From NCBI GenBank assembly GCA_963722905.1, contig CAVROT010000007.1, positions 1 to 44,661 on the forward strand: 44,661 nt of DNA, read 5' to 3'. A program made the position numbers and the translations under genes. This document shows positions 34,752-43,379 of this stretch, piece after piece; position 1 is the first letter of the stretch, and each line of letters begins with the position of its first letter. The notes beneath the pieces were generated by a model. It was not told the origin of the DNA and ran no database searches. It saw only the letters and a list, made by a program, of their open reading frames with translations. This DNA is from CAVROT01 sp963722905. Lineage in GTDB: Bacteria; Pseudomonadota; Alphaproteobacteria; Rhodobacterales; Rhodobacteraceae.

Positions 34752-35842
34752 CGCTGCACCTCTATTTCGCGCGCCGCTTCGCGCTGTCGCTGCTGCTGGT
34801 TGGCGGCGCGTTCTTCGGAGTGCTGGTCCTTCTGGACCTGGTCGAGCAGCTGCGCCGGTTCGAGGACGACGCGGCGACGCCCGGGGATCTCGCGATCCTG
34901 ACCCTCCTGTCGGTGCCCGAGACGCTCTACGCGATCCTGCCGCTCATCGTGATCCTCGCCACGCTGTCGCTTTTCCTGGCCCTGGCACGGTCGTCCGAAC
35001 TGGTCGTCGCGCGCGCCTCCGGCCGGTCCGCGCTGCGCAGCCTGACCGCCCCCGTTGCCGTGGCGATGGCTCTGGGCGTGGCGGCGGTCTGCGTGCTGAA
35101 CCCGATGGTCGCCGCTACCTCGCAGCGCTACGAGGCGGTGGCCGAACGGCTGTCGAACGGCGCCGTCAGCACCCTGTCCCTCAGCCCCGACGGACTGTGG
35201 CTGCGCCAAGGGGACGCGGGCGGCCAGATGGTCATCCGGGCCGCGCGCGCCAATCTCGACGGCACCGTCCTTTACGGCGTCAGCTTCATCGGCTTCGGAC
35301 CCGGAGGCGCGCCGGACCGGCGGGTCGAGGCGGCGCAGGCGCGCCTCGTCCCCGGCGCGTGGGAGCTGACGGACGCCAAGGAGTGGCGGCTCTCCGATCC
35401 CAATCCCGAGGCGACGGCGACGCGCGCCCCCGCGATGACGCTGGCGTCGAACCTGACCGCCAGCCGCATCCTCGACAGCTTTGCCACGCCCGCGGCGGTG
35501 CCGATCTGGGAGCTGCCGCGCTTCATCGCGCAGCTCGAACGGGCGGGGTTCTCGGCCCGCAAGCATCGCGTATGGATGCAGATGGAGCTGGCGCTGCCGC
35601 TGCTGTTGGCCGCGATGGTCCTGGTCGGCGCCGGCTTCACCATGCGGCACACCCGGTTCGGCCGGACGGGGATCATGGTCCTTTCGGCGCTGGGCCTGGG
35701 GTTCGGGCTGTTCGTGATCCGCAACTTCGCGCAGATACTGGGCGAGAACGGGCAGCTTCCCATCGCGCTGGCCGCCTGGGGACCGCCTGTCGCGGCCATC
35801 CTGCTGCCCATCGGCCTGCTGCTGCACTGGGAGGACGGATGA
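34748..35842 (+). CDS. lptG: LPS export permease LptG
   Basis: 364 residues with six membrane helices in the same 3+3 plan as LptF around a periplasmic jellyroll (~120-270). Family marks: LHLYFARRFALSLLLVGGAF at the start, RSSELVVARASGRSALRSL (LptB contact) and the late block SARKHRVWMQMELALPLLLA. It pairs with LptF and LptB to lift LPS from the inner membrane. ATG overlaps the lptF stop, and its own stop TGA overlaps the lptD start, so the three genes are translationally coupled. Confidence 0.95.
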   Translation: MTLHLYFARRFALSLLLVGGAFFGVLVLLDLVEQLRRFEDDAATPGDLAILTLLSVPETLYAILPLIVILATLSLFLALARSSELVVARASGRSALRSLTAPVAVAMALGVAAVCVLNPMVAATSQRYEAVAERLSNGAVSTLSLSPDGLWLRQGDAGGQMVIRAARANLDGTVLYGVSFIGFGPGGAPDRRVEAAQARLVPGAWELTDAKEWRLSDPNPEATATRAPAMTLASNLTASRILDSFATPAAVPIWELPRFIAQLERAGFSARKHRVWMQMELALPLLLAAMVLVGAGFTMRHTRFGRTGIMVLSALGLGFGLFVIRNFAQILGENGQLPIALAAWGPPVAAILLPIGLLLHWEDG

Positions 35843-38007
35843 TCCGCGCCGTCACTGCCCTGCGCGCCGCCACGACGTTTCTCGGCCGCGCCCTTGGCGC
35901 CGTTGCGACCTGTGTCCTGATCCTGGGCCACGCCGCCGCGGCGCAGACGGCGACCCTCCTGGCCGACAGCGTGGAGCTTCGGGCGGGCGGCGCCCTCGTG
36001 GCGAGCGGCGCGGTCGAGGTCCTCTACGACGGCAGCCGGCTGACCGCGTCGCGCATCCTCTACGACCGGGGGGGCGACCGGCTGACGATCGACGGCCCCA
36101 TCACCCTGACGCAGGGCGACCGGGTGATGGTCCTCGCCGATCAGGCGGCGCTGTCGCCCGACCTTCGAGACGGCATCCTGCGGTCCGCCCGCGTCGTGCT
36201 GGACCGCCAGTTGCAACTGGCCGCCACCGCCGCGTCACGGGTCGAAGGCCGCTATACCGTGCTGGACGACACGGTCGCCTCGTCCTGCGAGGTCTGCGCC
36301 GGCGGCGGCGTCCCGACGTGGGAGATCCGCGCGCGGCGCATCGTGCACGACAACGCGGCACGCCAGATCTACTTCACCGGTGCACAGTTCCGCGTGATGG
36401 GAGTGCCGGTGCTGTACCTGCCCCGGCTGCGCCTGCCCGATCCGTCGAACCGCCGCGCCGCCGGCCTGCTGGTCCCGCGCGTGCGGTCGACCAGCACGCT
36501 GGGCGCGGGGCTGAAGCTGCCCTACTTCGTGCCGCTGGGCGCCCATGCCGACCTGACGCTGACGCCCTATCTGGCACGCGAGACACGCACGCTGGAGGCG
36601 CGCTACCGTCAGGCGTTCGCAAGCGGCGACCTCGCCTTCGAAGGCGCGCTCAGCGACGACACGCTGGGCGGACGGACGGCCGACGACCGCACCGAGGACG
36701 GGACGCGCTTCTATCTCTTCGGCACCGGGGACGTCGCCCTGCCCCGCGACTTCCGGCTGCGGTTCGGCGTGCAGGCGGTCAGCGATCCCGCCTACCTGCT
36801 GGATTACGGCACGTCCGACCGCGACCGCCTGACCAGCGCCCTTGCCGTATCGCGCTATCGCCGGCGCGAGGCGTTTCTTGCCGGCATCACCGACTTCCGC
36901 ACGCTGCGCGACGCCGAGATTCCGATCCGCGCGCAGCTTCCCCGCAACTACGGCGTCCTGCGCTACGATCGCCGGATCGCGGCGCCATGGGGCGAGGTCA
37001 GGCTGGGCGCGGACGGCACGACGCTCGGGCGGAGTTCGGACGACGACGGGGTGGGGCGCGACACGTCGCGGCTGGGCGTGTCGGCGCTCTATACCGGCCG
37101 GCGGGTGCTGCGCGGCGGCCTTCTGGGGCGGATCGAGGCGGGGCTGTCGGCAGACGCCTACACCGTGGACCAGGACAGCCGCTTCGACGCCGCCCCGCTG
37201 CGCACCGTCCCTCAAGCCCTGGCCGAATTGCGCTGGCCGCTTCAGCGCAGCACGCCCTCGGGCGTCCATCACCTGCTTGAGCCGCGGGTCGTTCTGGCCT
37301 GGTCGGACGTCGGCGGCGATCCGGTGCCCAATGAGGATTCGGTACTGGTCGAGCTGGACGAAAGCAACCTGGGGTCGCTGTCGCGCTATCCCGGCGAGGA
37401 TGCGGCGGATGAGGGCTGGCGCGCGGCGCTCGGCCTCGGCTGGACCAGGACCGATCCCGACGGCTGGACGATGGGGATCGAACTGGGCCGCGTCCTGCGC
37501 GAGGATGCGGCGAGGGGCACGAGCGTGGGTCCGGGGGACGGCGGGGGCTGGCTGGTGTCGGCCGGCGTCGATCTTGGCACGCGGCTGGACCTGTCGGCGC
37601 GCGGCCTCTTCGACGACGGCCTCGAGGCGACGCAGGCCGAGGCGCGGCTGGCCTATGCCGACGAACGCCGGACGTTGGCATCGACCTATCTCTACCTGAC
37701 CCCCGATCCGGACCAGAACCGCCCCGCCACGCTGCACGAGGTCAGCGTCGATGGCGCGCTGCGCCTGTCGCGCCACTGGACCGGATCGCTGGATGGCCGG
37801 TTCGACCTGGAAAACGACCGCGCGGCGCGCGCGGGCGTGGGGCTGGAATATCGCACGGAATGCCTGCGGGCGGCAGTTTCGGTCTCGCGCCGCTTCACCG
37901 CGTCCGATAGCGTCGCGCCGACAACGGATTTCGGGTTCGACGTGTCGCTGGCGGGCTTCGGCGGCAGGGCGCGCGACGAAACCTACCGGCGCCGCTGCCG
38001 CCAGTGA
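35839..38007 (+). CDS. lptD: LPS-assembly protein LptD
   Basis: 722 residues. Signal peptide to about residue 35 (HAAAAQ). Residues ~38-165 are the OstA/LptA-like periplasmic jellyroll (LLADSVELRAGGALVASGAV). From ~190 on, the protein is a 26-strand outer-membrane barrel (VLYLPRLRLPDPSNRRAAGL is the characteristic entrance). Cysteines occur as SCEVC near 150 and at the end (YRTECLRAA, RRRCRQ), allowing the inter-domain disulfides needed for activity. LptD with lipoprotein LptE inserts LPS into the outer leaflet. The gene starts in the overlap with lptG and ends 46 bases before surA, which supplies the chaperone for barrel folding. Confidence 0.94.
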   Translation: MIRAVTALRAATTFLGRALGAVATCVLILGHAAAAQTATLLADSVELRAGGALVASGAVEVLYDGSRLTASRILYDRGGDRLTIDGPITLTQGDRVMVLADQAALSPDLRDGILRSARVVLDRQLQLAATAASRVEGRYTVLDDTVASSCEVCAGGGVPTWEIRARRIVHDNAARQIYFTGAQFRVMGVPVLYLPRLRLPDPSNRRAAGLLVPRVRSTSTLGAGLKLPYFVPLGAHADLTLTPYLARETRTLEARYRQAFASGDLAFEGALSDDTLGGRTADDRTEDGTRFYLFGTGDVALPRDFRLRFGVQAVSDPAYLLDYGTSDRDRLTSALAVSRYRRREAFLAGITDFRTLRDAEIPIRAQLPRNYGVLRYDRRIAAPWGEVRLGADGTTLGRSSDDDGVGRDTSRLGVSALYTGRRVLRGGLLGRIEAGLSADAYTVDQDSRFDAAPLRTVPQALAELRWPLQRSTPSGVHHLLEPRVVLAWSDVGGDPVPNEDSVLVELDESNLGSLSRYPGEDAADEGWRAALGLGWTRTDPDGWTMGIELGRVLREDAARGTSVGPGDGGGWLVSAGVDLGTRLDLSARGLFDDGLEATQAEARLAYADERRTLASTYLYLTPDPDQNRPATLHEVSVDGALRLSRHWTGSLDGRFDLENDRAARAGVGLEYRTECLRAAVSVSRRFTASDSVAPTTDFGFDVSLAGFGGRARDETYRRRCRQ

Positions 38008-38053
38008 GGCCGCGTGCCAGCGTCGCCCCGGACGCCGGATCAGGAGGACCGCG

Positions 38054-39286
38054 ATGATTTCACGACTGATATTCCGCCTCGCCGCCATCGGTCTGCTTGG
38101 CCTCTCGGCGCCGGCCACCGCGGCGGCCCAGGGGCTGTTCGCGCCGGTGGTCACGATCGACGGCGCGCCGGTCACCGCCTACGAGCTGGACCAGCGGATG
38201 CGGATGCTGCAGGTCTTTCGAAGCGCGGGGGACCTGCGGGCCGAGGCGACGACGGCGCTGATCGACGAACGGCTGCAGGTGCGCGAGGCCCGCAGGCTGA
38301 ACCTGACCGCGACCCCGGCAGAGATCGAGGAGGGCGAGACCGAGTTCGCCGCGCGCGCCGATCTGGACCGCGACGCGTTCCTCCAGGCGCTCGCCGCCGG
38401 CGGGGTGGAGCCCGAGACGTTTCGCGACTTCGTGACCGCGGGACTGCTGTGGCGCAAGGTCGTGTCGGAACGCTTTGCCGGTCGGGTCGGCGTATCCGAG
38501 CGCGAGATCGACGCCGTACTGGCCGACGATGGCCGCCGCCCGGGCCTGCGCATCCTGCTGAGCGAGATCATCCTGCCCGCCGACACGGCCGAGCGCGCCG
38601 CCCGCTCCCGCGCCCTCGCGGGCGAGCTGGCGCAGATCACCGGCCAGTCCGCCTTCGAGGCGGCGGCCCGCGAATACTCGGCCGCGCCCTCGCGCGAGCG
38701 AGGGGGCCGGATCGACTGGATGCCGCTGGACAACCTGCCGCCGGCCCTGAGGGCGCTGGTCCGGCCGCTGGCGCCGGGGCGCGTCGCGGGGCCGATCCAA
38801 GTGCCCAACGCGCTGGTCCTGTTCCAGCTGCGCGGGATCGAAGAGGTCGCGGATCTGGGGCCCGACACACGCACGCTGGACTATGCGGCCTTCTACATTC
38901 CCGGCGGCCGCAGTGCGGCGGCGCTGGCCGAGGCGGCGCGGATCGACGCCGTCACCGACACCTGCGACGACCTCTACGGCCTGGCCCGTGGACTGCCGGC
39001 CAACCGGTTGCAGCGCGACCGCCTGCCGCCCTCCGAGGTGCCTGCCGACGTCGCCATGGAATTGGCCAAGCTCGACCCCGGGGAGGCGTCGACGGCGCTG
39101 ACCCGCGCGGGCGGGCAGACTCTTGTCTACCTCATGCTGTGCGACCGCATCCCGGCCGAGCCCGAGGGCGGCGTGCCCAGCCGCGACCGCATCCGCGACC
39201 GCCTGGTGAACCGGCGCGCCGCCGCCTACGCGGACAATTACCTGTCCGAGCTGCGCGCCAACGCGACCATCGTCGAGGTCCGGTGA
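38054..39286 (+). CDS. surA: SurA-like periplasmic peptidyl-prolyl isomerase/chaperone
   Basis: 410 residues with a signal peptide (cleavage near ATAAAQG, ~26). An N-terminal SurA helical domain (VVTIDGAPVTAYELDQRMRM to ~145) is followed by one parvulin domain (~160-270; RILLSEIILPADTAERAAR, then FEAAAREYSAAPSRERGGRI). A second, degenerate parvulin-like part runs to the end (~285-400). SurA escorts unfolded outer-membrane proteins, in particular LptD. AGGAGG six bases before the ATG fixes the start. The position right after lptD is conserved in the class. The second parvulin part is weak, so isomerase activity there is doubtful. Confidence 0.9.
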   Translation: MISRLIFRLAAIGLLGLSAPATAAAQGLFAPVVTIDGAPVTAYELDQRMRMLQVFRSAGDLRAEATTALIDERLQVREARRLNLTATPAEIEEGETEFAARADLDRDAFLQALAAGGVEPETFRDFVTAGLLWRKVVSERFAGRVGVSEREIDAVLADDGRRPGLRILLSEIILPADTAERAARSRALAGELAQITGQSAFEAAAREYSAAPSRERGGRIDWMPLDNLPPALRALVRPLAPGRVAGPIQVPNALVLFQLRGIEEVADLGPDTRTLDYAAFYIPGGRSAAALAEAARIDAVTDTCDDLYGLARGLPANRLQRDRLPPSEVPADVAMELAKLDPGEASTALTRAGGQTLVYLMLCDRIPAEPEGGVPSRDRIRDRLVNRRAAAYADNYLSELRANATIVEVR

Positions 39287-39353
39287 GAACCCGCGCCTCG
39301 GATCGTCGTGGCGTGCCGTCGAACGATGCCGCCACGCGGGCGGTGAATAGGTT

Positions 39354-40364
39354 ATGACGCGTTTCGCGACCGACGGGGGGGCGTTGCCGCCGGTGGCACT
39401 GACCTGCGGCGAACCGTCGGGGATCGGCCCGGAGATCGCCGTCAAGGCGTGGGAGGCCATGCAGGGAACGGTGCCGTTCTTCCTCATCGGCGACCCGGAC
39501 CACCTGCCGCACGGGGCCAGGTACGTCCCGATCGCCGCGCCGGGCGACGCGCTGTCGGTAGGGTCGGCGGGCCTGCCGGTGCTGCCGCTGGCCTTCGCCG
39601 CGCCGGCCGCGCCGGGTCGCCCCGACCCAGCGAACGCCAGCGGCGTGATCGAGGCCATAGCCCGTGGCGTCGCGTTGGTGCAATCGGGTGCCGCCTCGGC
39701 CCTGACGACGGGCCCGATCAACAAGAAGGCACTCAAGGACGGCGCGGATTTCGCCCATCCGGGCCATACCGAATACCTCGCAGCACTGGCGGGCGTGCCG
39801 CGCGTGGTCATGATGCTGGCGTGCGACGCCCTGCGGGTGGTGCCGGCGACCATCCACATCCCCCTGCGCGACGTGCCGGCGGCACTGACCCGCGCGGTGC
39901 TGTTGGACACCATCCGCATCACCCACGCCGCGCTGATCCGCGATTTCGGCATCCCGGTGCCGCGCATCGCGGTCGCGGGGCTGAACCCGCATGCCGGCGA
40001 GGGCGGGGGGATGGGCGACGAGGAGCTGGTGCTGATCGGACCCGTGGTCGACGCGCTGCGGGCCGAGGGGCTGGCGGTCTCGGGGCCGATGTCGGCCGAC
40101 ACGATGTTCCACGACGCGGCGCGGGCGAACTACGACGCGGCGGTGGCGATGTATCACGACCAGGCGCTGATTCCGATCAAGACGCTGGATTTCGCGGGCG
40201 GCGTCAACGTGACGCTGGGACTGCCGTTCGTGCGCACCTCACCGGACCACGGAACCGCCTTCGACATCGCTGGGACAGGGAGGGCCGACGCAACCTCGAC
40301 CGTCGCGGCTCTGCGCATGGCAGACCGGATGGCGCGGGCGCGGGCTGCCTCCGCCCCCGCATGA
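39354..40364 (+). CDS. pdxA: 4-hydroxythreonine-4-phosphate dehydrogenase
   Basis: 336 residues. Family blocks: ALTCGEPSGIGPEIAVKAW at the start, TTGPINKKAL (~118-127), the metal histidine in HPGHTEY (His138), the GLNPHAGEGGGMGDEE block and AVAMYHDQALIPIKTL, which brings the remaining metal ligands. The enzyme oxidises 4-phosphohydroxy-threonine in the DXP-dependent pyridoxal-phosphate pathway, in the cytoplasm with NAD. It lies between surA (67 bases) and rsmA (121 bases). The surA-pdxA-rsmA order is widely conserved. The gene is complete. Confidence 0.96.
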   Translation: MTRFATDGGALPPVALTCGEPSGIGPEIAVKAWEAMQGTVPFFLIGDPDHLPHGARYVPIAAPGDALSVGSAGLPVLPLAFAAPAAPGRPDPANASGVIEAIARGVALVQSGAASALTTGPINKKALKDGADFAHPGHTEYLAALAGVPRVVMMLACDALRVVPATIHIPLRDVPAALTRAVLLDTIRITHAALIRDFGIPVPRIAVAGLNPHAGEGGGMGDEELVLIGPVVDALRAEGLAVSGPMSADTMFHDAARANYDAAVAMYHDQALIPIKTLDFAGGVNVTLGLPFVRTSPDHGTAFDIAGTGRADATSTVAALRMADRMARARAASAPA

Positions 40365-40393
40365 GTGGCCTCTGCGCGCATTCGGGCGACACA

Positions 40394-40445
40394 GGGGGGC
40401 CGTCTGCCCCCCGCCGGCAAGCCGGCCCCCCCGAGGATATTTCCG
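40394..40445. repeat. GC-rich intergenic palindromic element (pdxA-rsmA)
   Basis: Two stacked hairpins: GGGGGGC-cgtct-GCCCCCC (40394-40412) and GCCGGC-aa-GCCGGC (40413-40426), followed by CCCCCC and GAGGATATTTCC. The first arm can also pair with the CCCCCC at 40427-40432, giving alternative folds. From memory, G/C hairpins followed by GAGGATATTT are scattered between genes in Rhodobacteraceae; only one copy is in this window. Confidence 0.6.
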
Positions 40446-40485
40446 AACCCAAGACGGTCGTGTCGCGGGCGGGACGCGCGCCGCG

Positions 40486-41334
40486 ATGAGCGGTATCGAC
40501 GGGCTGCCGCCGCTGCGCGAGGTCATCGCCGCCGGCGGCATCGACGCGCGGCGGGCGCTGGGCCAGAACTTCATCCTGGACCTGAACCTGACCGCCAGGA
40601 TCGCGCGCGCGGCGGGCGATCTGTCTGCCTGCGACGTGCTGGAGGTCGGGCCGGGTCCCGGCGGGCTGACGCGCGGGCTTCTGGCCTCGGGCGCGCGGCA
40701 TGTGGTGGCGGTAGAGAAGGACGCCCGTTGCCTGCCGGCACTTGTGCAGATTGCCGCCGCCTGTCCCGGACGGCTGGACGTGATCGAGGGCGATGCGCTG
40801 ACGGTGGACCTGTCGGCCCATCTGGTCGCGCCGGTGCGGGTTGTGTCGAACCTGCCCTATAACGTCGGGACCGAGCTTCTTACGCGCTGGCTGGACCCGC
40901 CGGACGGAATCTGGCCGCCATTCTGGGAAAGCCTGACGCTGATGTTTCAGCGCGAGGTGGCGCAGCGCATCGTCGCCGCCCCGGGCGGCAAGGCCTATGG
41001 GCGGCTATCGGTGCTGGCGCAGTGGCGGGCAGAGCCGCGCATCGTCATGGACCTGCCGCCGGAGGTCTTCACGCCACCGCCGAAGGTACACTCCGCGGTC
41101 GTGCGGATCGACCGTCTGGCCGCACCGCGCCACCTCGCCGACGCCCGGACGCTGCTGCGGATCGTCGCGGCGGGGTTCAACCAGCGACGCAAGATGCTGC
41201 GGGCGTCGCTGAAGGGGATCTCCCCCGATATCGAGGATCGCCTGCGCGCGGCCGGGATACCGCCCACCGAACGGGCCGAGCGGCTGTCGGTCGAGGCCTT
41301 CTGCGGGCTGGCGCGGGAGGTGGCGCGAAGTTGA
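40486..41334 (+). CDS. rsmA: 16S rRNA (adenine1518/1519-N6)-dimethyltransferase
   Basis: 282 residues. SAM-binding motif I VLEVGPGPGGLTRGLL (51-66), the catalytic NLPYNVGTEL (122-131) and the family start ARRALGQNFILDLNLTARIA are all present. The C-terminal helical domain includes FTPPPKVHSAVVRI and AGFNQRRKMLRASLKGI. KsgA/RsmA dimethylates two adjacent adenines at the end of 16S rRNA late in small-subunit assembly. It lies 121 bases after pdxA, across the GC-rich palindromic element, and converges with the DUF4167 gene 87 bases downstream. Confidence 0.96.
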   Translation: MSGIDGLPPLREVIAAGGIDARRALGQNFILDLNLTARIARAAGDLSACDVLEVGPGPGGLTRGLLASGARHVVAVEKDARCLPALVQIAAACPGRLDVIEGDALTVDLSAHLVAPVRVVSNLPYNVGTELLTRWLDPPDGIWPPFWESLTLMFQREVAQRIVAAPGGKAYGRLSVLAQWRAEPRIVMDLPPEVFTPPPKVHSAVVRIDRLAAPRHLADARTLLRIVAAGFNQRRKMLRASLKGISPDIEDRLRAAGIPPTERAERLSVEAFCGLAREVARS

Positions 41335-41421
41335 CTGCCGCAACGGACCATGTCTCGCAACGTGCGCGCGCATGGTACGGCCGCCCCCTGCCAGATGCGA
41401 AGAGCCGACGCCGCCCGTCGA

Positions 41422-42306
41422 TCAGTCGGCAGCGCTGTCCTGCACGGCGCCGCCCTCGCCCGGCCGGCCCTTCGGTTCGGCGGGGGCGGCGGCTGTCTGC
41501 GCACGCGGCTTGCGGGGGCGACGGGGGCGCGGCTTGCTCTCCGGCGTGTCGACCAGGCCGCTTTCGCCGTCGGCCGGGATGTCTATGACGTCGTCGGACA
41601 TGGAGGCGGCGGCGGCGGCCAACTGCGCGTCGGCGCGTTCCTGCGCCGTCAATCCCGATGGCCCGCGCCGGGCGCTGCCGGGCCCGTCGTCGCCGGAGGA
41701 CGATACAGAGCCCTCGTCTCCGGCGTGGCCGTTGCGCTGGCGCCGTCCACGCCCCTCGCCACGGCTCCGGTCCTCGGGCCCTTCTGCGGCATCGCCGGTG
41801 CGCGCTGCTTCGGTAACGGCATCGTCCCCCGACCGTTCGCCGCGACCGGCGTCGGCGTCGGCGCGGCCGCGCTCGCCCTGGCGGCGGGTGTCGCGATCGG
41901 CGGGCCCACCGTCGTCGGGATGGCGGTCCTCCGGTTGGCGATCCTGGGTCTGGCGATCCTGAGCATTACGGTCCTGGGACTGGCGGTCCCGGTGCTGTTG
42001 GTCGGCCTGCTGGCGGTCGCGCTGCTGCTGTTCCTGCCGTTCGCGCGTCGCGTCCATCTCTCGCTGAGCCTCGGTCAGCATCCGGGTGTAGTGCTCGGAA
42101 TGCTGCTGGAAGTTCTCGGTCGCGACGCGGTCGCCCGAAAGCTGGGCATCGCGGGCCAGCTGCGTGTACTTGTCGATGATCTGCTGCGGCGTACCGCGCA
42201 CCTTGCCCTCGGGGCCCGAGCTGTCGAAGACGCGATTGACGATGTTGCCGCCGGTCGGGCGGTTGCGGTTCGACTTGGAGCGCGAGCGTTGCTTGGACGA
42301 TCTCAT
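41422..42306 (-). CDS. DUF4167 domain protein, low-complexity
   Basis: 294 residues. The N-terminal ~95 residues are the DUF4167 domain: basic start MRSSKQRSRSKSNRNRPTGG, then VNRVFDSSGPEGKVRGTPQQ and KYTQLARDAQLSGDRVATEN, ending in a helix with QHSEHYTRMLTEAQREMD. From ~95 to 130 the chain is a Gln/Asp/Arg repeat (QQHRDRQSQDRNAQDRQTQD), then Arg/Gly/Asp/Glu-rich, and the C-terminus is Lys/Pro/Arg-rich with AAAP. There is no signal or membrane segment. The charge pattern suggests RNA association; function is unknown. It follows prfA-prmC on the same strand, an order common in Rhodobacteraceae. Confidence 0.88.
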   Translation of the reverse strand: MRSSKQRSRSKSNRNRPTGGNIVNRVFDSSGPEGKVRGTPQQIIDKYTQLARDAQLSGDRVATENFQQHSEHYTRMLTEAQREMDATRERQEQQQRDRQQADQQHRDRQSQDRNAQDRQTQDRQPEDRHPDDGGPADRDTRRQGERGRADADAGRGERSGDDAVTEAARTGDAAEGPEDRSRGEGRGRRQRNGHAGDEGSVSSSGDDGPGSARRGPSGLTAQERADAQLAAAAASMSDDVIDIPADGESGLVDTPESKPRPRRPRKPRAQTAAAPAEPKGRPGEGGAVQDSAAD

Positions 42307-42542
42307 GAAATGATGGGTTCCGGACTTGTTGCGCCATGCGGACCGCCCAAGATCATCGTTCTGCCGGTCTGTCGTGTCGGCCCGGCTTCCGGGGCCATTG
42401 GGGCAGTCGCGATGAGTGGGCTATCGCAGAGGGGGACGCAGCGCGCATCCCGCCCCCTGTGCCGTCGGTCAAATCACGTCGCGGGCGCCTTTACAAGCGC
42501 AAAGTCAAACAAGGCCGACGATAAGCCCTGCCTCACCCGTCT

Positions 42543-43379
42543 TCACGCGGGCCGGCGCGCCGAGATCACACGGTCGCGCCCGTCGAGGTCGCGGTTCACG
42601 CCGATCCCCACCAGACCGCCATCGCCCAGCATACGCACCACCGCATCCGCCTGGGTCGGCCCGATCTCGACCAGCAAGCGACCACCCGGGGACAGATAGC
42701 CGGCCACGCCGGCGGCGATGGCGCGGTAGGCGTCCAGGCCATCGCCGCCCGGGGTCAGGGCGATGCGGGGGTCGTGGTCGCGCACCTCGCGGTCCAGCGC
42801 GGCCATCTCGGCTTCGGCGATGTAGGGCGGGTTCGACACGATAAGGTCGTAAGTATCGCGCACACAGTCGAACCAGTCCGAAACGGCGAAACGGGCGCGG
42901 TCGGCGACGCCGTGCGTGGCGGCATTGGCGCGGGCCGTTCGGAGGGCCCCGTCAGAAACATCCGTCCCAAGGCCGTGCGTGTCGCGCCGCTCGACCAGAA
43001 GACTGATGAGGATGCAGCCCGATCCGGTGCCCAGGTCCAGTGCGCCGTCGAACTTCTCCGAAAGGGCGAGGGCCATCAGCGTCTCGGTCTCGGGCCGTGG
43101 GTCCAGCACGTCGGAGGTCACGGCGAAGTCGCGGCCCCAGAACGCACGGCGGCCGGTGATCCGCGAGACGGGGATGCCGCACAGGCGGTCGTCCACCAGA
43201 CCGGCCACCGTCTGCCTGTCCGCAGCATCGGCCGTGTCGCCCAGATGCAGCGTGAACCGGTCCCTCGGGATACGCAGGGCGGCTGCGACGAGGTGGCGGG
43301 CGTCGCCGGGGTCGATGCCGGCCCGTCGCAGCGCCTGCGTCGCCTCGGTCAGAAGGCCGCCAACGGTGTCCCGGCTCAC
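42543..43379 (-). CDS. prmC: Release-factor glutamine methyltransferase
   Basis: 278 residues. The N-terminal helical domain (~1-90) includes GIPVSRITGRRAFWGRDFAV. The SAM domain has ALDLGTGSGCILISLL (~113-128) and the catalytic NPPY at 183-186 (IVSNPPYIAEAEM). It methylates the glutamine of the GGQ motif in RF1 and RF2. GTG 43379 overlaps the prfA stop (GTGA), so methyltransferase and its substrate are translationally coupled. The gap from here to DUF4167 (42307-42542, 236 bases) holds no gene. Confidence 0.96.
   Translation of the reverse strand: MSRDTVGGLLTEATQALRRAGIDPGDARHLVAAALRIPRDRFTLHLGDTADAADRQTVAGLVDDRLCGIPVSRITGRRAFWGRDFAVTSDVLDPRPETETLMALALSEKFDGALDLGTGSGCILISLLVERRDTHGLGTDVSDGALRTARANAATHGVADRARFAVSDWFDCVRDTYDLIVSNPPYIAEAEMAALDREVRDHDPRIALTPGGDGLDAYRAIAAGVAGYLSPGGRLLVEIGPTQADAVVRMLGDGGLVGIGVNRDLDGRDRVISARRPA

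Noticed and set aside
34366..35838. N-terminal extension of lptD upstream of 35839
   Set aside because: It overlaps lptF and lptG in another frame; the signal peptide and ATGA overlap fix the start at 35839.
42307..42542. Small gene between prmC and DUF4167
   Set aside because: Open frames on both strands lack ribosome sites and recognisable features.
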